DNA of 64,000 nucleotides, from positions 1 to 64,000 of the forward strand of contig CASPAC010000002.1 in assembly GCA_949419965.1 (NCBI GenBank). The letters run 5' to 3'. A model generated the notes under the pieces. The model was not told where the DNA came from, searched no databases, and worked only from the letters and a program-made list of their open reading frames with translations. Positions within the stretch are counted from its first letter, which is position 1, and every line of letters starts with the position of its first letter. Below are positions 56,746 through 64,000 of this stretch, one piece after another. A program made the position numbers and the translations under genes. This DNA comes from Bacteroidales bacterium (GTDB lineage Bacteria > Bacteroidota > Bacteroidia > Bacteroidales > Rikenellaceae).

Positions 56746-57921
56746 ATGGGCTTTCTGCGCAATACGAACGCCGCGCTCCAACGCGAACTCCACCGACTGA
56801 GACACCAGCCGATGTACTTCGTGCTGCTGTTCATGCTGCCGATGCTTTCGTTCGTCTTCTTCGCGGTGCTGTTCCACAAGGGCGTGGCGCGCGACATCCC
56901 CGTCGCGGTCCTCGACCAGGACCATTCGACGCTCTCGCGCAAGATCACCGAGATGATCGGGGAGACCCCCACGGCTCTGGTCGCCTACGGCATCCAGTCC
57001 ATGGACGAGGGCGAACGGCTCATGCGCGAAGGGCGTATTTCGGCCATCGTGCAGATACCGGCTTTCTTCGAGAAGAACATCCTCAGCAACAGCCAGACCC
57101 ACATCGAATCCTACATATCGGGGTCCAACATCACCGTCAACGGACTCCTCTCCAAGGACATCCAGACGGCCGTCACCATGTTCGCCGCCGGCATCCAGAT
57201 CCAGATCCTCACCAAACAGGGGCTCACCGAGCGGCAGGCCATGGCCCAGGTGCAGCCCGTGCGCTTCGACAAGCACGTGCTGTTCAATCCCTACATCAAC
57301 TACGGCTATTACCTCTCGCCGAGCTTCATGCCCATGATGATGCTCATATTCATCGTCATGGCCACGGTCTTCTCCGTCGGCACCGAGCTCAAGAACGGCA
57401 CGGCCCGCGAATGGCTCCGCTCGGCCGACGATTCGACGGCCGCGGCGCTGCTGGGAAAGATTCTGCCCGTCACGGCCGCCTTTTTCCTGCTCTCGCTGGC
57501 CATGTTCGTCATCATCTTCAAGGTCGTCGGCGTGCCGCTCAACGGCAGTTTCGCATTGATCCTCCTCGGTACGCTGCTCTTCACGCTCAGCTACCAGTCC
57601 ATTTCGGTGCTGATCGTCGCCGTGGTTGCCAACCTGCGTCTGTCGCTCTCGCTGGGCGGGGGTTATTCGGTGCTGGCGTTCACCTTCTCGGGCCTCACGT
57701 TCCCGGTCATGGCCATGTATCCGGCCATGCGGGCGCTGAGCAAGCTGTTCCCGTTCACCTACTACACCGATCTGTTCGTCGATCAGATGCTCCGCGGAGC
57801 GCCGGCCGTCTGCTCGCTGCCCGACCTGGGAGCCCTGGCCCTTTTCATCGTCGTACCGCTTCTGTGCCTGCCGCGCCTGCGGAAAGTATGCACGGACGAA
57901 AAATTCTGGGGGAGAGAGTAA
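56746..57921 (+). CDS. ABC-2 type permease (first of pair)
   Basis: A 391-aa inner-membrane permease of the ABC-2/YhhJ type: one helix near the start (MYFVLLFMLPMLSFVFFAVL), a long periplasmic loop with IPVAVLDQDHSTLSRKI, then five helices including MPMMMLIFIVMATVFSVGTELKNGTAREW. The C terminus is cytoplasmic and charged. One base separates it from the second permease. No ATPase is encoded in the operon. Confidence 0.9.
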   Translation: MGFLRNTNAALQRELHRLRHQPMYFVLLFMLPMLSFVFFAVLFHKGVARDIPVAVLDQDHSTLSRKITEMIGETPTALVAYGIQSMDEGERLMREGRISAIVQIPAFFEKNILSNSQTHIESYISGSNITVNGLLSKDIQTAVTMFAAGIQIQILTKQGLTERQAMAQVQPVRFDKHVLFNPYINYGYYLSPSFMPMMMLIFIVMATVFSVGTELKNGTAREWLRSADDSTAAALLGKILPVTAAFFLLSLAMFVIIFKVVGVPLNGSFALILLGTLLFTLSYQSISVLIVAVVANLRLSLSLGGGYSVLAFTFSGLTFPVMAMYPAMRALSKLFPFTYYTDLFVDQMLRGAPAVCSLPDLGALALFIVVPLLCLPRLRKVCTDEKFWGRE

Positions 57922-57922
57922 G

Positions 57923-59152
57923 ATGAGCCGCTTCACACACCAAATCAAATCCTACTGGCAGCAGCTGCGCACGGTGATGGGCAACGAGTACCGCACGATC
58001 TTCACCGACGGCGGCGCCATGCTCGTTCTGGTCTTCGCTTTGCTGATCTATGCCACAGCCTACTCGCTGGCCTACGCACCGCAGGTGCTGCGCAACGTCC
58101 CGATCGGCGTGATCGACCAGTGCCGCACCCCGACCAGCCGCAGTCTCATCGAAACGTTCGACGCAGGCCCCAATACCGTGGTCGCCTTCGAGCCCACCGA
58201 CATGCAGGAGGCCAGGAAGCTCTTTTTCGAGCGCAAAATCTACGGCGTGGTCTACATCCCGTCCGACTACGAGCAGAAGCTCCTGGGCGGACAGCAGGCC
58301 GTGGTGGGCATCTATTGCGACGCCAGCTATTTTCTGATGTACCGCCAGGTGTTCCAGGAGTTGGTTACCACCATCGGCAAGACAGGCGCCATGGTCGAGT
58401 TCCAGCGTCTGATAGCCAAGGGTGCCAACATCCCGCAGGCGCAGGCCACCACTCAGCCCGTCATCTACCAGGCGCACAACATCTTCAATCCCTACCTGGG
58501 CTACGGTACGTTCGTCATGCCGGCCATCATCATGGTCATCATCCAGCAGACGATGCTCATCGGCATCGGCATGATCGGCGGCACGTGGCGCGAGCACCGG
58601 CTCTACCACAAGCTCTGCCCCGCAGGCCGCAAGCGCATGTCGACGCTGCCGATCGTCGCGGGCCGCGGCCTGGTCTACGCATCGATCTATGCGGTGACAA
58701 GCTGTTACATCCTCGGGCTCCACTACCGGTTGTTCCATTATCCGATGAACGGCGCCACGTCCGCCATCCTGCTCTTCATGGCCGTCTACATGGCGGCGTG
58801 CATCATGCTGAGCATCGCCGTGTCGACGCTTTTCCGCTACCGCGAGAATTCGTTGCTGCTGTTGTTGTGGACTTCGATTCCGCTGTTGATGCTCAGCGGC
58901 GTTTCGTATCCGCGCGAGGGCATGCCCGACTGGCTCTACCAGTTCGGCCGGATTTTCCCCAGCAGCCACGGCGTGAACGCATTCATCCGCATCCGGACCA
59001 TGGGCGCTTCGCTCTCGGAGGTGTTCGCCGAAATCAAGGCGCTCGTCATCCTCACGATCATCTACGGCGGACTCGCCTGCATCGGCACCCACCTGGTCAT
59101 CGACCGGGAAACCGACGGTTGCGGATGCGGGAGCCCGAACGATAACCGATAG
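57923..59152 (+). CDS. ABC-2 type permease (second of pair)
   Basis: A 409-aa paralogue of the preceding permease: helix at about 30-50, periplasmic loop with VPIGVIDQCRTPTSRSLI, then the helix block (GTFVMPAIIMVIIQQTMLIGIGMIGGTWREHRLY). It ends in a short Cys-containing tail (CGCGSPNDNR), which could bind a metal but is too short to judge. It is the last gene of the export operon and is followed by a strong terminator. Confidence 0.9.
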   Translation: MSRFTHQIKSYWQQLRTVMGNEYRTIFTDGGAMLVLVFALLIYATAYSLAYAPQVLRNVPIGVIDQCRTPTSRSLIETFDAGPNTVVAFEPTDMQEARKLFFERKIYGVVYIPSDYEQKLLGGQQAVVGIYCDASYFLMYRQVFQELVTTIGKTGAMVEFQRLIAKGANIPQAQATTQPVIYQAHNIFNPYLGYGTFVMPAIIMVIIQQTMLIGIGMIGGTWREHRLYHKLCPAGRKRMSTLPIVAGRGLVYASIYAVTSCYILGLHYRLFHYPMNGATSAILLFMAVYMAACIMLSIAVSTLFRYRENSLLLLLWTSIPLLMLSGVSYPREGMPDWLYQFGRIFPSSHGVNAFIRIRTMGASLSEVFAEIKALVILTIIYGGLACIGTHLVIDRETDGCGCGSPNDNR

Positions 59153-59194
59153 TCCCCCGCCGGCCCGGCGCAAAAGGCCCGGCGATCCCAATGA

Positions 59195-59231
59195 AAACAC
59201 CCCTGCGGCGATGCAAGCCGCAGGGGTGTTT
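59195..59231. terminator. Bidirectional terminator
   Basis: 14-bp perfect stem (59195-59208, 59218-59231), 9-base loop, with T- and A-rich edges; separates the export operon from the convergent barrel gene. Confidence 0.9.
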
Positions 59232-59281
59232 CATAATAGGGAGAGGGCGTCGACCGCCCGGTCATCAGCGAAGCACCGATG

Positions 59282-62215
59282 CTATCTCGGGCCGAAACCT
59301 CCCGGAGGAGGACCGCCGGCACCCGGACCCATCATGCCCCGACGGCCGGTAGATTCGCTCACACCGTAATCTTTCAGGTTCTTCGAACCCCGCTTGCCGA
59401 AATGGCGGAGGTTGTAGGTGAACTGCACCATGTAATAACGTCCGATTACGCTGTTCGTGGCATTCTGCGTCCAGCCCGAGCCCACGGAGCGCGCGAACGC
59501 CTTGTTCTGATTGAGTATGTCGTTGACGCCGATCATGATCTCGCCCCGCTGATTGCGGAAAAGTTTCTTGCCGATCCAGGCGTTGCACAGCACATAGTCG
59601 TCGTTGTAGTTGTTGGTGAAGCCGAGGTATTGCGTGTAGGCGGCGCTGGCCGTGAGGGTGAAGCCCAGCGGGAAAACCACCTTAAGATTGCCCTGCGCCG
59701 AGTGGTTGAAATAGCGGTTCTTGCCGCCGGCCGCCGCGATCGAGTTCTTGGCTTCGTTGTAGGTGCCGTTCCACGAGAGCGTGAAGTCCACTTTTTCGGA
59801 GATGTTGCTGCCAAGCACCGCCCGGAAGTTGTAGCCCATGTTGCCGGTCTCGTTGCGCACGCCGTCGATACGGCTGGGCGTGAGCGAGTAGACGATTCCC
59901 GCCATCACATTGAAGTTGCTCTTGAGGAAGCCCACCGGCAGACCGTAGCTCAGATGGGTCATCACCCGCCAGTAGCCGTCCATGTTCACCGGACGCGAAT
60001 ACTGGAGATAAGGATAATCCTTCCCGTCGATTTCCACCGAGTTGTTGTAGCGTACGTCGTTTGTAATGTAGTCCGACGCGGCCTGCATCGAGAACATCCA
60101 CATGAACGTGCGGCCCTTCTCCACGTTGGAATTGGTGTAGTGGAAATTGAGGCTGTGGTTGTAGGAGGGGTTCAGATCGGGATTACCGCTCGAAATATAC
60201 TGCGCATTCGAAACATCGAAAACGCTCTGCAGCTGCGTGACGTCCGGATTGTTGGTGTAGGAGGAGATGAACATGCGCAACGCGTTTTCGCGGTTGAAGT
60301 TCATCTGTCCCATCACAAAATAGAGCACGTTGTCGTAGTTGTGGCGTATCTTCTCCGACTCGGTCCGCATGACCTGTCCGTCGAGCGAGGCGCGCTGATA
60401 GTAGACGTTGGCCACGAAGGTGTTGCGTTCCTTCGAGTAGCGGAAACCCGGTCCGACGCGCTGCGTGAGGTAGTTGCTTTCGTAGGTGTTCGACAGCGAC
60501 GGTTCGTAGGGCAGTCCCGCGATCGAGAAGTCGTCGCCCGTGATGTAGCTCTTCTTGTCGCGCTCCTGGTGTTCGTAGGATGCCCGGTACTGAAGCGAAA
60601 GCTGCGCATATTTGCTCACGGGTTCCGTGTAGGTGAATTCGCCGCGCAGCGTGTAGCTGCTCGAAGGGGCCACGCTGCGCAGGTATCGCAGCACGGAGTA
60701 GGGTTTCGTTTCTCCCGTCTCCGGATCGACATACGTGCCGTCGAACGCCCAGTCGAGAGGCCGCACCGGTGAAACGAGCGCCGTATTGGAGTAGGAATCG
60801 GTGTTGTTCCGGTTGTTCGAATAGCGGAACTGGCCGTCGAGCGTGACGGTGCGGCCCACCTTGCCGAGCTTGGCGCGGTAGATGGCGTTGGTGCGGATGT
60901 TATAGCCGTTGCGCGAGCCGTCGCTGAAGTTGTTGGTGGGGGAGTAGCCGCTCTGGCCGTACTGCCAGCCCGTGGTCCGGCTCCACGGATCGTTGGTCTG
61001 GAAGCTGAAGCCCGGACGGATCATCAGATTCTGGTTTTCCGAAATCTTCCACTCCAGACGGGCGTTGAAACGATGGTTGTACGCCTCCGTGTCGGAGTAT
61101 CCGCGCGTCGAAAGGGTGTCGATGCTGGGGGTTTCGTACCATTTTTCCACGGTCGAAGTGTTCGTCGTGCGGGTGTTGTTGAAGAAGTAGCTGCCCTGGA
61201 ACGACACCTGGTCGCGCTTGCCCCACGTGTCCGAATAGTTGACGCCGATGGCGTTGACCGTCGCCACGCCGCTCTGCGGCCGCACCATATACTGGCCTAT
61301 GCCGCCGCGGCGGCCGCCGCCCGTATTGCCCGACACGCCCAGAATGTCTTCGAACGAGAAGTTCTGCTGGTTGACGTTGTTGAAAAGGCCGATCACCGAA
61401 ATGCGGCTGCCGCCGTTGAAAATATTGACGTTGCCGCCCGCCAGATACTTCAGCTTGTCTTCGGTCTTGGTATCCGCATCGTAGCCCAGCCCGGCATAGA
61501 GTTTTCCGAACTGGCCCTGGCGCATGTTCGAGTGGGTGACGATGTTGATGGCCTTGTAGCCCTCGCCGTCGTCCATGCCCGAAAATTCGGCTGCATCGCT
61601 CAGTTTGTTGTACACCTCGATGCGGTCGACCGCCTGTGCGGGCAGCGACTTGATGGCCGTGGTGACATCTTCGCCGAAGAACTCCTTGCCGTCGACGAAA
61701 ATCTTCTTCACCTCCTCGCCCTGCGCCTCGACCGTACCGTCGTTCACCGTGATGCCGGGCATCTTCTTCAGCAGCCCTTCCACATCGGCATCGGCAACCA
61801 CCTTGAACGCGCCGGCGTTGTAGCTCACCGTGTCGCCTTTCTGCGACGTGCGCAGGGCCTTGGCTTCCTTGACCACGGTTTCGATGCGCACGCCCGCCTT
61901 GAGCCGGATTTCGCCCAGGCTCTGCCGGGCGGCCTTCACCTCGAAGGTCGTTTCGTAGGTGTCATAGCCGAGAAACGCCACCGACAGGCTGTATTCGCCG
62001 TAGGCCAGCGACGGAATCGAAACGCTGCCTTTGTAGGCCGACGTGAAGTACTGTTTCTTGTCCGGCGCTCCGACGGGAGCCACCGTCAGCACGGCGCCGG
62101 GCACCGTTTCTCCGGTCTCGGCGTCGAGAACCGTTGCCGTGACCGAGCCTCTCTTCTGAGCGGCCGCCGCCAGGGAAACGAGCACAAGCAGGGTTGTAAG
62201 TAGTATCTTTTTCAT
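59282..62215 (-). CDS. Large outer-membrane beta-barrel protein with carboxypeptidase-D-like N-terminal domain
   Basis: A 977-aa outer-membrane protein (start at 62215, MKKILLTT). Order: signal peptide, carboxypeptidase-D-like domain (about 25-105, ATVLDAETGETVPGAVLTV), plug-like segment (about 140-215, VEGLLKKMPGITVNDGTVEAQ, IFVDGKEFFGEDVTTAIKSLPA), and a long barrel of the OMP_b-brl_3 type. The end is unusual: after the last strands a Gly/Pro-rich tail (MMGPGAGGPPPGGFGPR) follows, as in some relatives. It is next to a Spy/DUF4890 protein and a LytTR regulator, which suggests a regulated outer-membrane function, possibly metal-related. The cargo is unknown. Confidence 0.85.
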   Translation of the reverse strand: MKKILLTTLLVLVSLAAAAQKRGSVTATVLDAETGETVPGAVLTVAPVGAPDKKQYFTSAYKGSVSIPSLAYGEYSLSVAFLGYDTYETTFEVKAARQSLGEIRLKAGVRIETVVKEAKALRTSQKGDTVSYNAGAFKVVADADVEGLLKKMPGITVNDGTVEAQGEEVKKIFVDGKEFFGEDVTTAIKSLPAQAVDRIEVYNKLSDAAEFSGMDDGEGYKAINIVTHSNMRQGQFGKLYAGLGYDADTKTEDKLKYLAGGNVNIFNGGSRISVIGLFNNVNQQNFSFEDILGVSGNTGGGRRGGIGQYMVRPQSGVATVNAIGVNYSDTWGKRDQVSFQGSYFFNNTRTTNTSTVEKWYETPSIDTLSTRGYSDTEAYNHRFNARLEWKISENQNLMIRPGFSFQTNDPWSRTTGWQYGQSGYSPTNNFSDGSRNGYNIRTNAIYRAKLGKVGRTVTLDGQFRYSNNRNNTDSYSNTALVSPVRPLDWAFDGTYVDPETGETKPYSVLRYLRSVAPSSSYTLRGEFTYTEPVSKYAQLSLQYRASYEHQERDKKSYITGDDFSIAGLPYEPSLSNTYESNYLTQRVGPGFRYSKERNTFVANVYYQRASLDGQVMRTESEKIRHNYDNVLYFVMGQMNFNRENALRMFISSYTNNPDVTQLQSVFDVSNAQYISSGNPDLNPSYNHSLNFHYTNSNVEKGRTFMWMFSMQAASDYITNDVRYNNSVEIDGKDYPYLQYSRPVNMDGYWRVMTHLSYGLPVGFLKSNFNVMAGIVYSLTPSRIDGVRNETGNMGYNFRAVLGSNISEKVDFTLSWNGTYNEAKNSIAAAGGKNRYFNHSAQGNLKVVFPLGFTLTASAAYTQYLGFTNNYNDDYVLCNAWIGKKLFRNQRGEIMIGVNDILNQNKAFARSVGSGWTQNATNSVIGRYYMVQFTYNLRHFGKRGSKNLKDYGVSESTGRRGMMGPGAGGPPPGGFGPR

Positions 62216-62304
62216 TTGAAACATGATATGATTGCTGAAATGCAGCGCGAAGATAGCTTATTTTGGCCGGAGATCCAGCGCTGCGGGGGCGAATCGCCCT
62301 AAAA

Positions 62305-62332
62305 AGGGTGTCAATCGACCGATCGACACCCT
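62305..62332 (-). terminator. Terminator of the DUF4890/Spy-like gene
   Basis: 8-bp outer stem AGGGTGTC/GACACCCT plus an inner 4-bp stem around one mismatch; T5 follows on the minus strand. Confidence 0.75.
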
Positions 62333-62361
62333 CGATTAACATAACCGGACCGCCGGGCGGA

Positions 62362-62784
62362 CTATTTCGTCCGTTCCTTGGCGCACTTCGTGTTCTGTTT
62401 GCAGCAACCCTGCTTGCCGTTCTTGTCCATCTTGCCGCGATGGGCGCGGGGCATCGGACCCTGCATCTGCGACCACTTGCCGTACTGCTCGTCGGTGAGC
62501 ACCGACTTCATCTCGGCAGCCTCGGACTGGCGGTTCTTCTGCATCTCCGCACGGCAGGCCTCCATCTGCTGGTTCCGCTTCAGGTTGATGGCATAGACTT
62601 TCTTGGCCTGCACCTCGTCCAGTCCCAGTTCGCGGGTCATGCGCTCGGTCTGGCGCCGGGTCATCTGCTCGACGGTCGGACGTTCGCGGAGCGTTTCCTG
62701 CTTCGGATTCCTGTTCTGCGCATAGGCGCCCGACGCGGCCAGCATGCAAAGCGCTGCGGCGACTGAAAAAATACGTTGTTTCAT
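62362..62784 (-). CDS. Spy/CpxP-like periplasmic protein (DUF4890) with Cys-rich tail
   Basis: A 140-aa exported protein with a signal peptide (about 1-22) and a helical Spy/CpxP-like core (VEQMTRRQTERMTRELGLDE, then KVYAINLKRNQQM, and LTDEQYGKWSQMQG matching the LTxxQ motif). The C-terminal tail HRGKMDKNGKQGCCKQNTKCAKER carries three Cys and many Lys, plausible for metal or thiol binding. The start at 62784 is chosen because the signal peptide begins there and an exact -7 box precedes it. It has its own promoter and terminator and lies between the barrel and the LytTR genes. Confidence 0.82.
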   Translation of the reverse strand: MKQRIFSVAAALCMLAASGAYAQNRNPKQETLRERPTVEQMTRRQTERMTRELGLDEVQAKKVYAINLKRNQQMEACRAEMQKNRQSEAAEMKSVLTDEQYGKWSQMQGPMPRAHRGKMDKNGKQGCCKQNTKCAKERTK

Positions 62785-62827
62785 GACGTTTGATTTTTTT
62801 TTTGATGAAGTTTGCGGGTTTCTGCTG

Positions 62828-62835
62828 CAAAGGTA
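62828..62835 (-). promoter_or_regulatory. Promoter -7 element TACCTTTG of the Spy-like gene
   Basis: Exact TAnnTTTG; leader about 39 bases, containing an A10 run (62803-62794 on the minus strand) before the ATG. Confidence 0.55.
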
Positions 62836-62850
62836 GGGCCACAATGCAAA

Positions 62851-62871
62851 ACCCGGGGCGGTGCCCCGGGT
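62851..62871 (-). terminator. Terminator of the LytTR regulator operon
   Basis: 9-bp perfect stem ACCCGGGGC/GCCCCGGGT, 3-base loop, T4 on the minus strand; about 30 bases after the response-regulator stop. Confidence 0.75.
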
Positions 62872-62899
62872 CAAACGGTCGTTCCGGCCGGTCAACCGG

Positions 62900-63661
62900 C
62901 TATTCGGCCCCTTGAGCCGACCGCAGCCAGGCTTTGAATTCGGGTACGCGGGCTTTGGAAATGACGATCCGCTCCGGCGTGGGCAGCAGCAGCGACAACG
63001 ACAGCCGGCTGCCGAACCACACGACGATCTCCTTCACGGCACGGCGCGCCACGATGAACTGGCGGTTGGCCCGGAAAAAATCGCTCTCCGGCAGCAGCGC
63101 CTGCAGCGTCTCCAGCGTGCGGTCGAGCGGATAGGCTTCGCCGTCGTAGCCGTAGGCCGTGACTTTCTCGTTGAACGTATGGCAGAACGCGATCTTGTCG
63201 CGGTGCAGCGGGATGATCTTGTCGCGCACCTGAACCAGGAAGGTCTCCTCGCGGCCGGCGGCCATCGCCCTGACGCGCGTGCCGTAGTCGCGGCGTTCGC
63301 TGCCCGTCAGCCGGCGGAACTTGTCGATGGCCCGCGACACGTCGGCGCCGTTGAGCGGTTTGAGGAGATAATCGATGCTGTTGACCTTGAACGCTTCCAG
63401 CGCATATCGGTCGTAGGCCGTCGTGAAAATGACAGGCACGTCGACCTCCACCGCACCGAAAATGCGGAACGAGTCGCCGTCGGCCAGGTGGATGTCCATG
63501 AACAGCAGGTCGGGGCGGGGGCGGCTCCGGAGATACTCGACGCTCTCGGCCACGCTTTCGAGCGTGGCGACCGTCTCGACGTCGGGCGCCACTTCCCGCA
63601 GAATGGCCTGCAGGTTGACCGCAGCGGCGGTTTCGTCCTCGATGATTACTGCCCGGAGCAT
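62900..63661 (-). CDS. LytTR-family response regulator
   Basis: A 253-aa response regulator. The receiver (1-120) has acidic residues EDE (8-10), phospho-acceptor Asp56 in LLFMDIHLADG, the Thr in FTTAYD and Lys in YLLKPL. The LytTR DNA-binding domain (about 150-250) has FLVQVRDKIIPL and the conserved FFRANRQFIVARRAVKEIV. The start at 63661 overlaps the upstream kinase gene by 16 bases. It probably controls local outer-membrane genes such as the Spy-like and barrel genes; binding sites were not identified. Confidence 0.92.
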   Translation of the reverse strand: MLRAVIIEDETAAAVNLQAILREVAPDVETVATLESVAESVEYLRSRPRPDLLFMDIHLADGDSFRIFGAVEVDVPVIFTTAYDRYALEAFKVNSIDYLLKPLNGADVSRAIDKFRRLTGSERRDYGTRVRAMAAGREETFLVQVRDKIIPLHRDKIAFCHTFNEKVTAYGYDGEAYPLDRTLETLQALLPESDFFRANRQFIVARRAVKEIVVWFGSRLSLSLLLPTPERIVISKARVPEFKAWLRSAQGAE

Positions 63662-64000
63662 GACGCAGGTTTTTGAAGCGGCACGCGCACCGTGAACGTC
63701 GTCCCGGTCTCGACCACCTGGATGTCGCGGCCCGCGATGAGCCGCACCCGGTTGCGCAGATTCTCCAGACCGATGCCGGTGGAGGGTTCGGGTTCCAGAC
63801 GGGGTGTCTTCGGGTTGGATACTTCGAGCCAGTCGCCGGCCGTTCGGATCGCGATGCGCAGCGGATTGGATTTGGTGATAGCGTTGTGTTTCACGGCATT
63901 GCCCACCAATGGTTGCAGCGAAAGCGCCGGCAGCAGCCACGCCCGACACTCCGCCGGCACGTCGATGTCGAAAAAGAACTTGTCGGCGTAACGTATCTTG
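63646..64000 (-). CDS. LytS-type sensor histidine kinase, C-terminal part
   Basis: The last 118 codons of a histidine kinase running off the right edge; its sensor and His_kinase region are not visible. The ATPase domain has the N-box-like LQPLVGNAVKHN, where family members almost always read LQPLVENAVKHN, and the G-box-like STGIGLENLRNRVRL. The stop overlaps the LytTR regulator start. The Glu-to-Gly change could reduce kinase activity; sequencing error cannot be excluded. Confidence 0.88.
   Translation of the reverse strand, partial: KIRYADKFFFDIDVPAECRAWLLPALSLQPLVGNAVKHNAITKSNPLRIAIRTAGDWLEVSNPKTPRLEPEPSTGIGLENLRNRVRLIAGRDIQVVETGTTFTVRVPLQKPASCSGQ

Overview
The window looks like a chromosomal segment of a high-GC (about 60 percent by eye) gut-type Bacteroidota, most like Alistipes (Rikenellaceae). 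The supporting signs are a SusC/SusD pair with a hybrid two-component regulator, a PorV/PorQ-type protein, DUF4491 and DUF4890 families, a FeoA-FeoB fusion, an almost complete absence of Shine-Dalgarno sequences, and repeated TAnnTTTG -7 promoter elements. The genus is inferred from gene content and base composition; no rRNA is present to confirm it. I see no tRNA, rRNA, CRISPR array, transposase or prophage gene.

Layout. 1-9.6 kb: a SusD (partial)/SusC/carboxylesterase operon on the minus strand with a divergent hybrid two-component system; the intergenic space carries 20-bp-phased repeats that look like the regulator's operator. 9.7-12.3 kb: feoAB plus a tiny Cys-rich membrane protein. 12.6 kb: a 57-aa histone H1-like protein. 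13-16.5 kb: an envelope operon (YtfJ-like, Omp85-type barrel, phosphoethanolamine-transferase-like enzyme). 16.7-21.3 kb: low-molecular-weight tyrosine phosphatase, PorV/PorQ-like protein, fabG, glyA, DUF2461. 21.5-26.6 kb: an amino-sugar operon (glmM, NlpE-like lipoprotein, M20 peptidase, glmS). 26.7-33.1 kb: a long plus-strand housekeeping operon (nucleoside phosphorylase, dnaN, DEDDh exonuclease, LysM-PBP1 protein, rex, a FAD-synthetase-only ribF, thioesterase).

33.4-47.4 kb is mostly minus strand: htpG with an unusual upstream region, an aldose epimerase with thioredoxin, dnaE, a TonB-C-domain protein, aroE with a polyprenyl-phosphate transporter (DUF368), hisS and an EttA-type ABC-F protein. 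Related palindromic repeats lie just upstream of hisS and ettA, and the ettA copy overlaps that gene's -7 element. 48-51.7 kb: rubrerythrin, DUF4491-CapA (GTGA overlap) and a DcaP-like porin. 52-54.2 kb: a membrane metallophosphoesterase overlapping a RibD-like protein with its two domains in reversed order. 54.3-59.2 kb: a TolC/HlyD/ABC-2/ABC-2 export operon without an ATPase. 59.3-64 kb: a large outer-membrane barrel, a Spy/DUF4890 protein and a LytTR two-component pair whose kinase has a changed N-box residue.

Most genes are ordinary housekeeping or envelope genes. The parts most worth a second look are the domain-swapped RibD and the kinase-less RibF, the promoter-associated repeat family, the phased operator array, the C9 tract in the sensor-regulator, the htpG upstream region and the N-box change in the LytS-type kinase.
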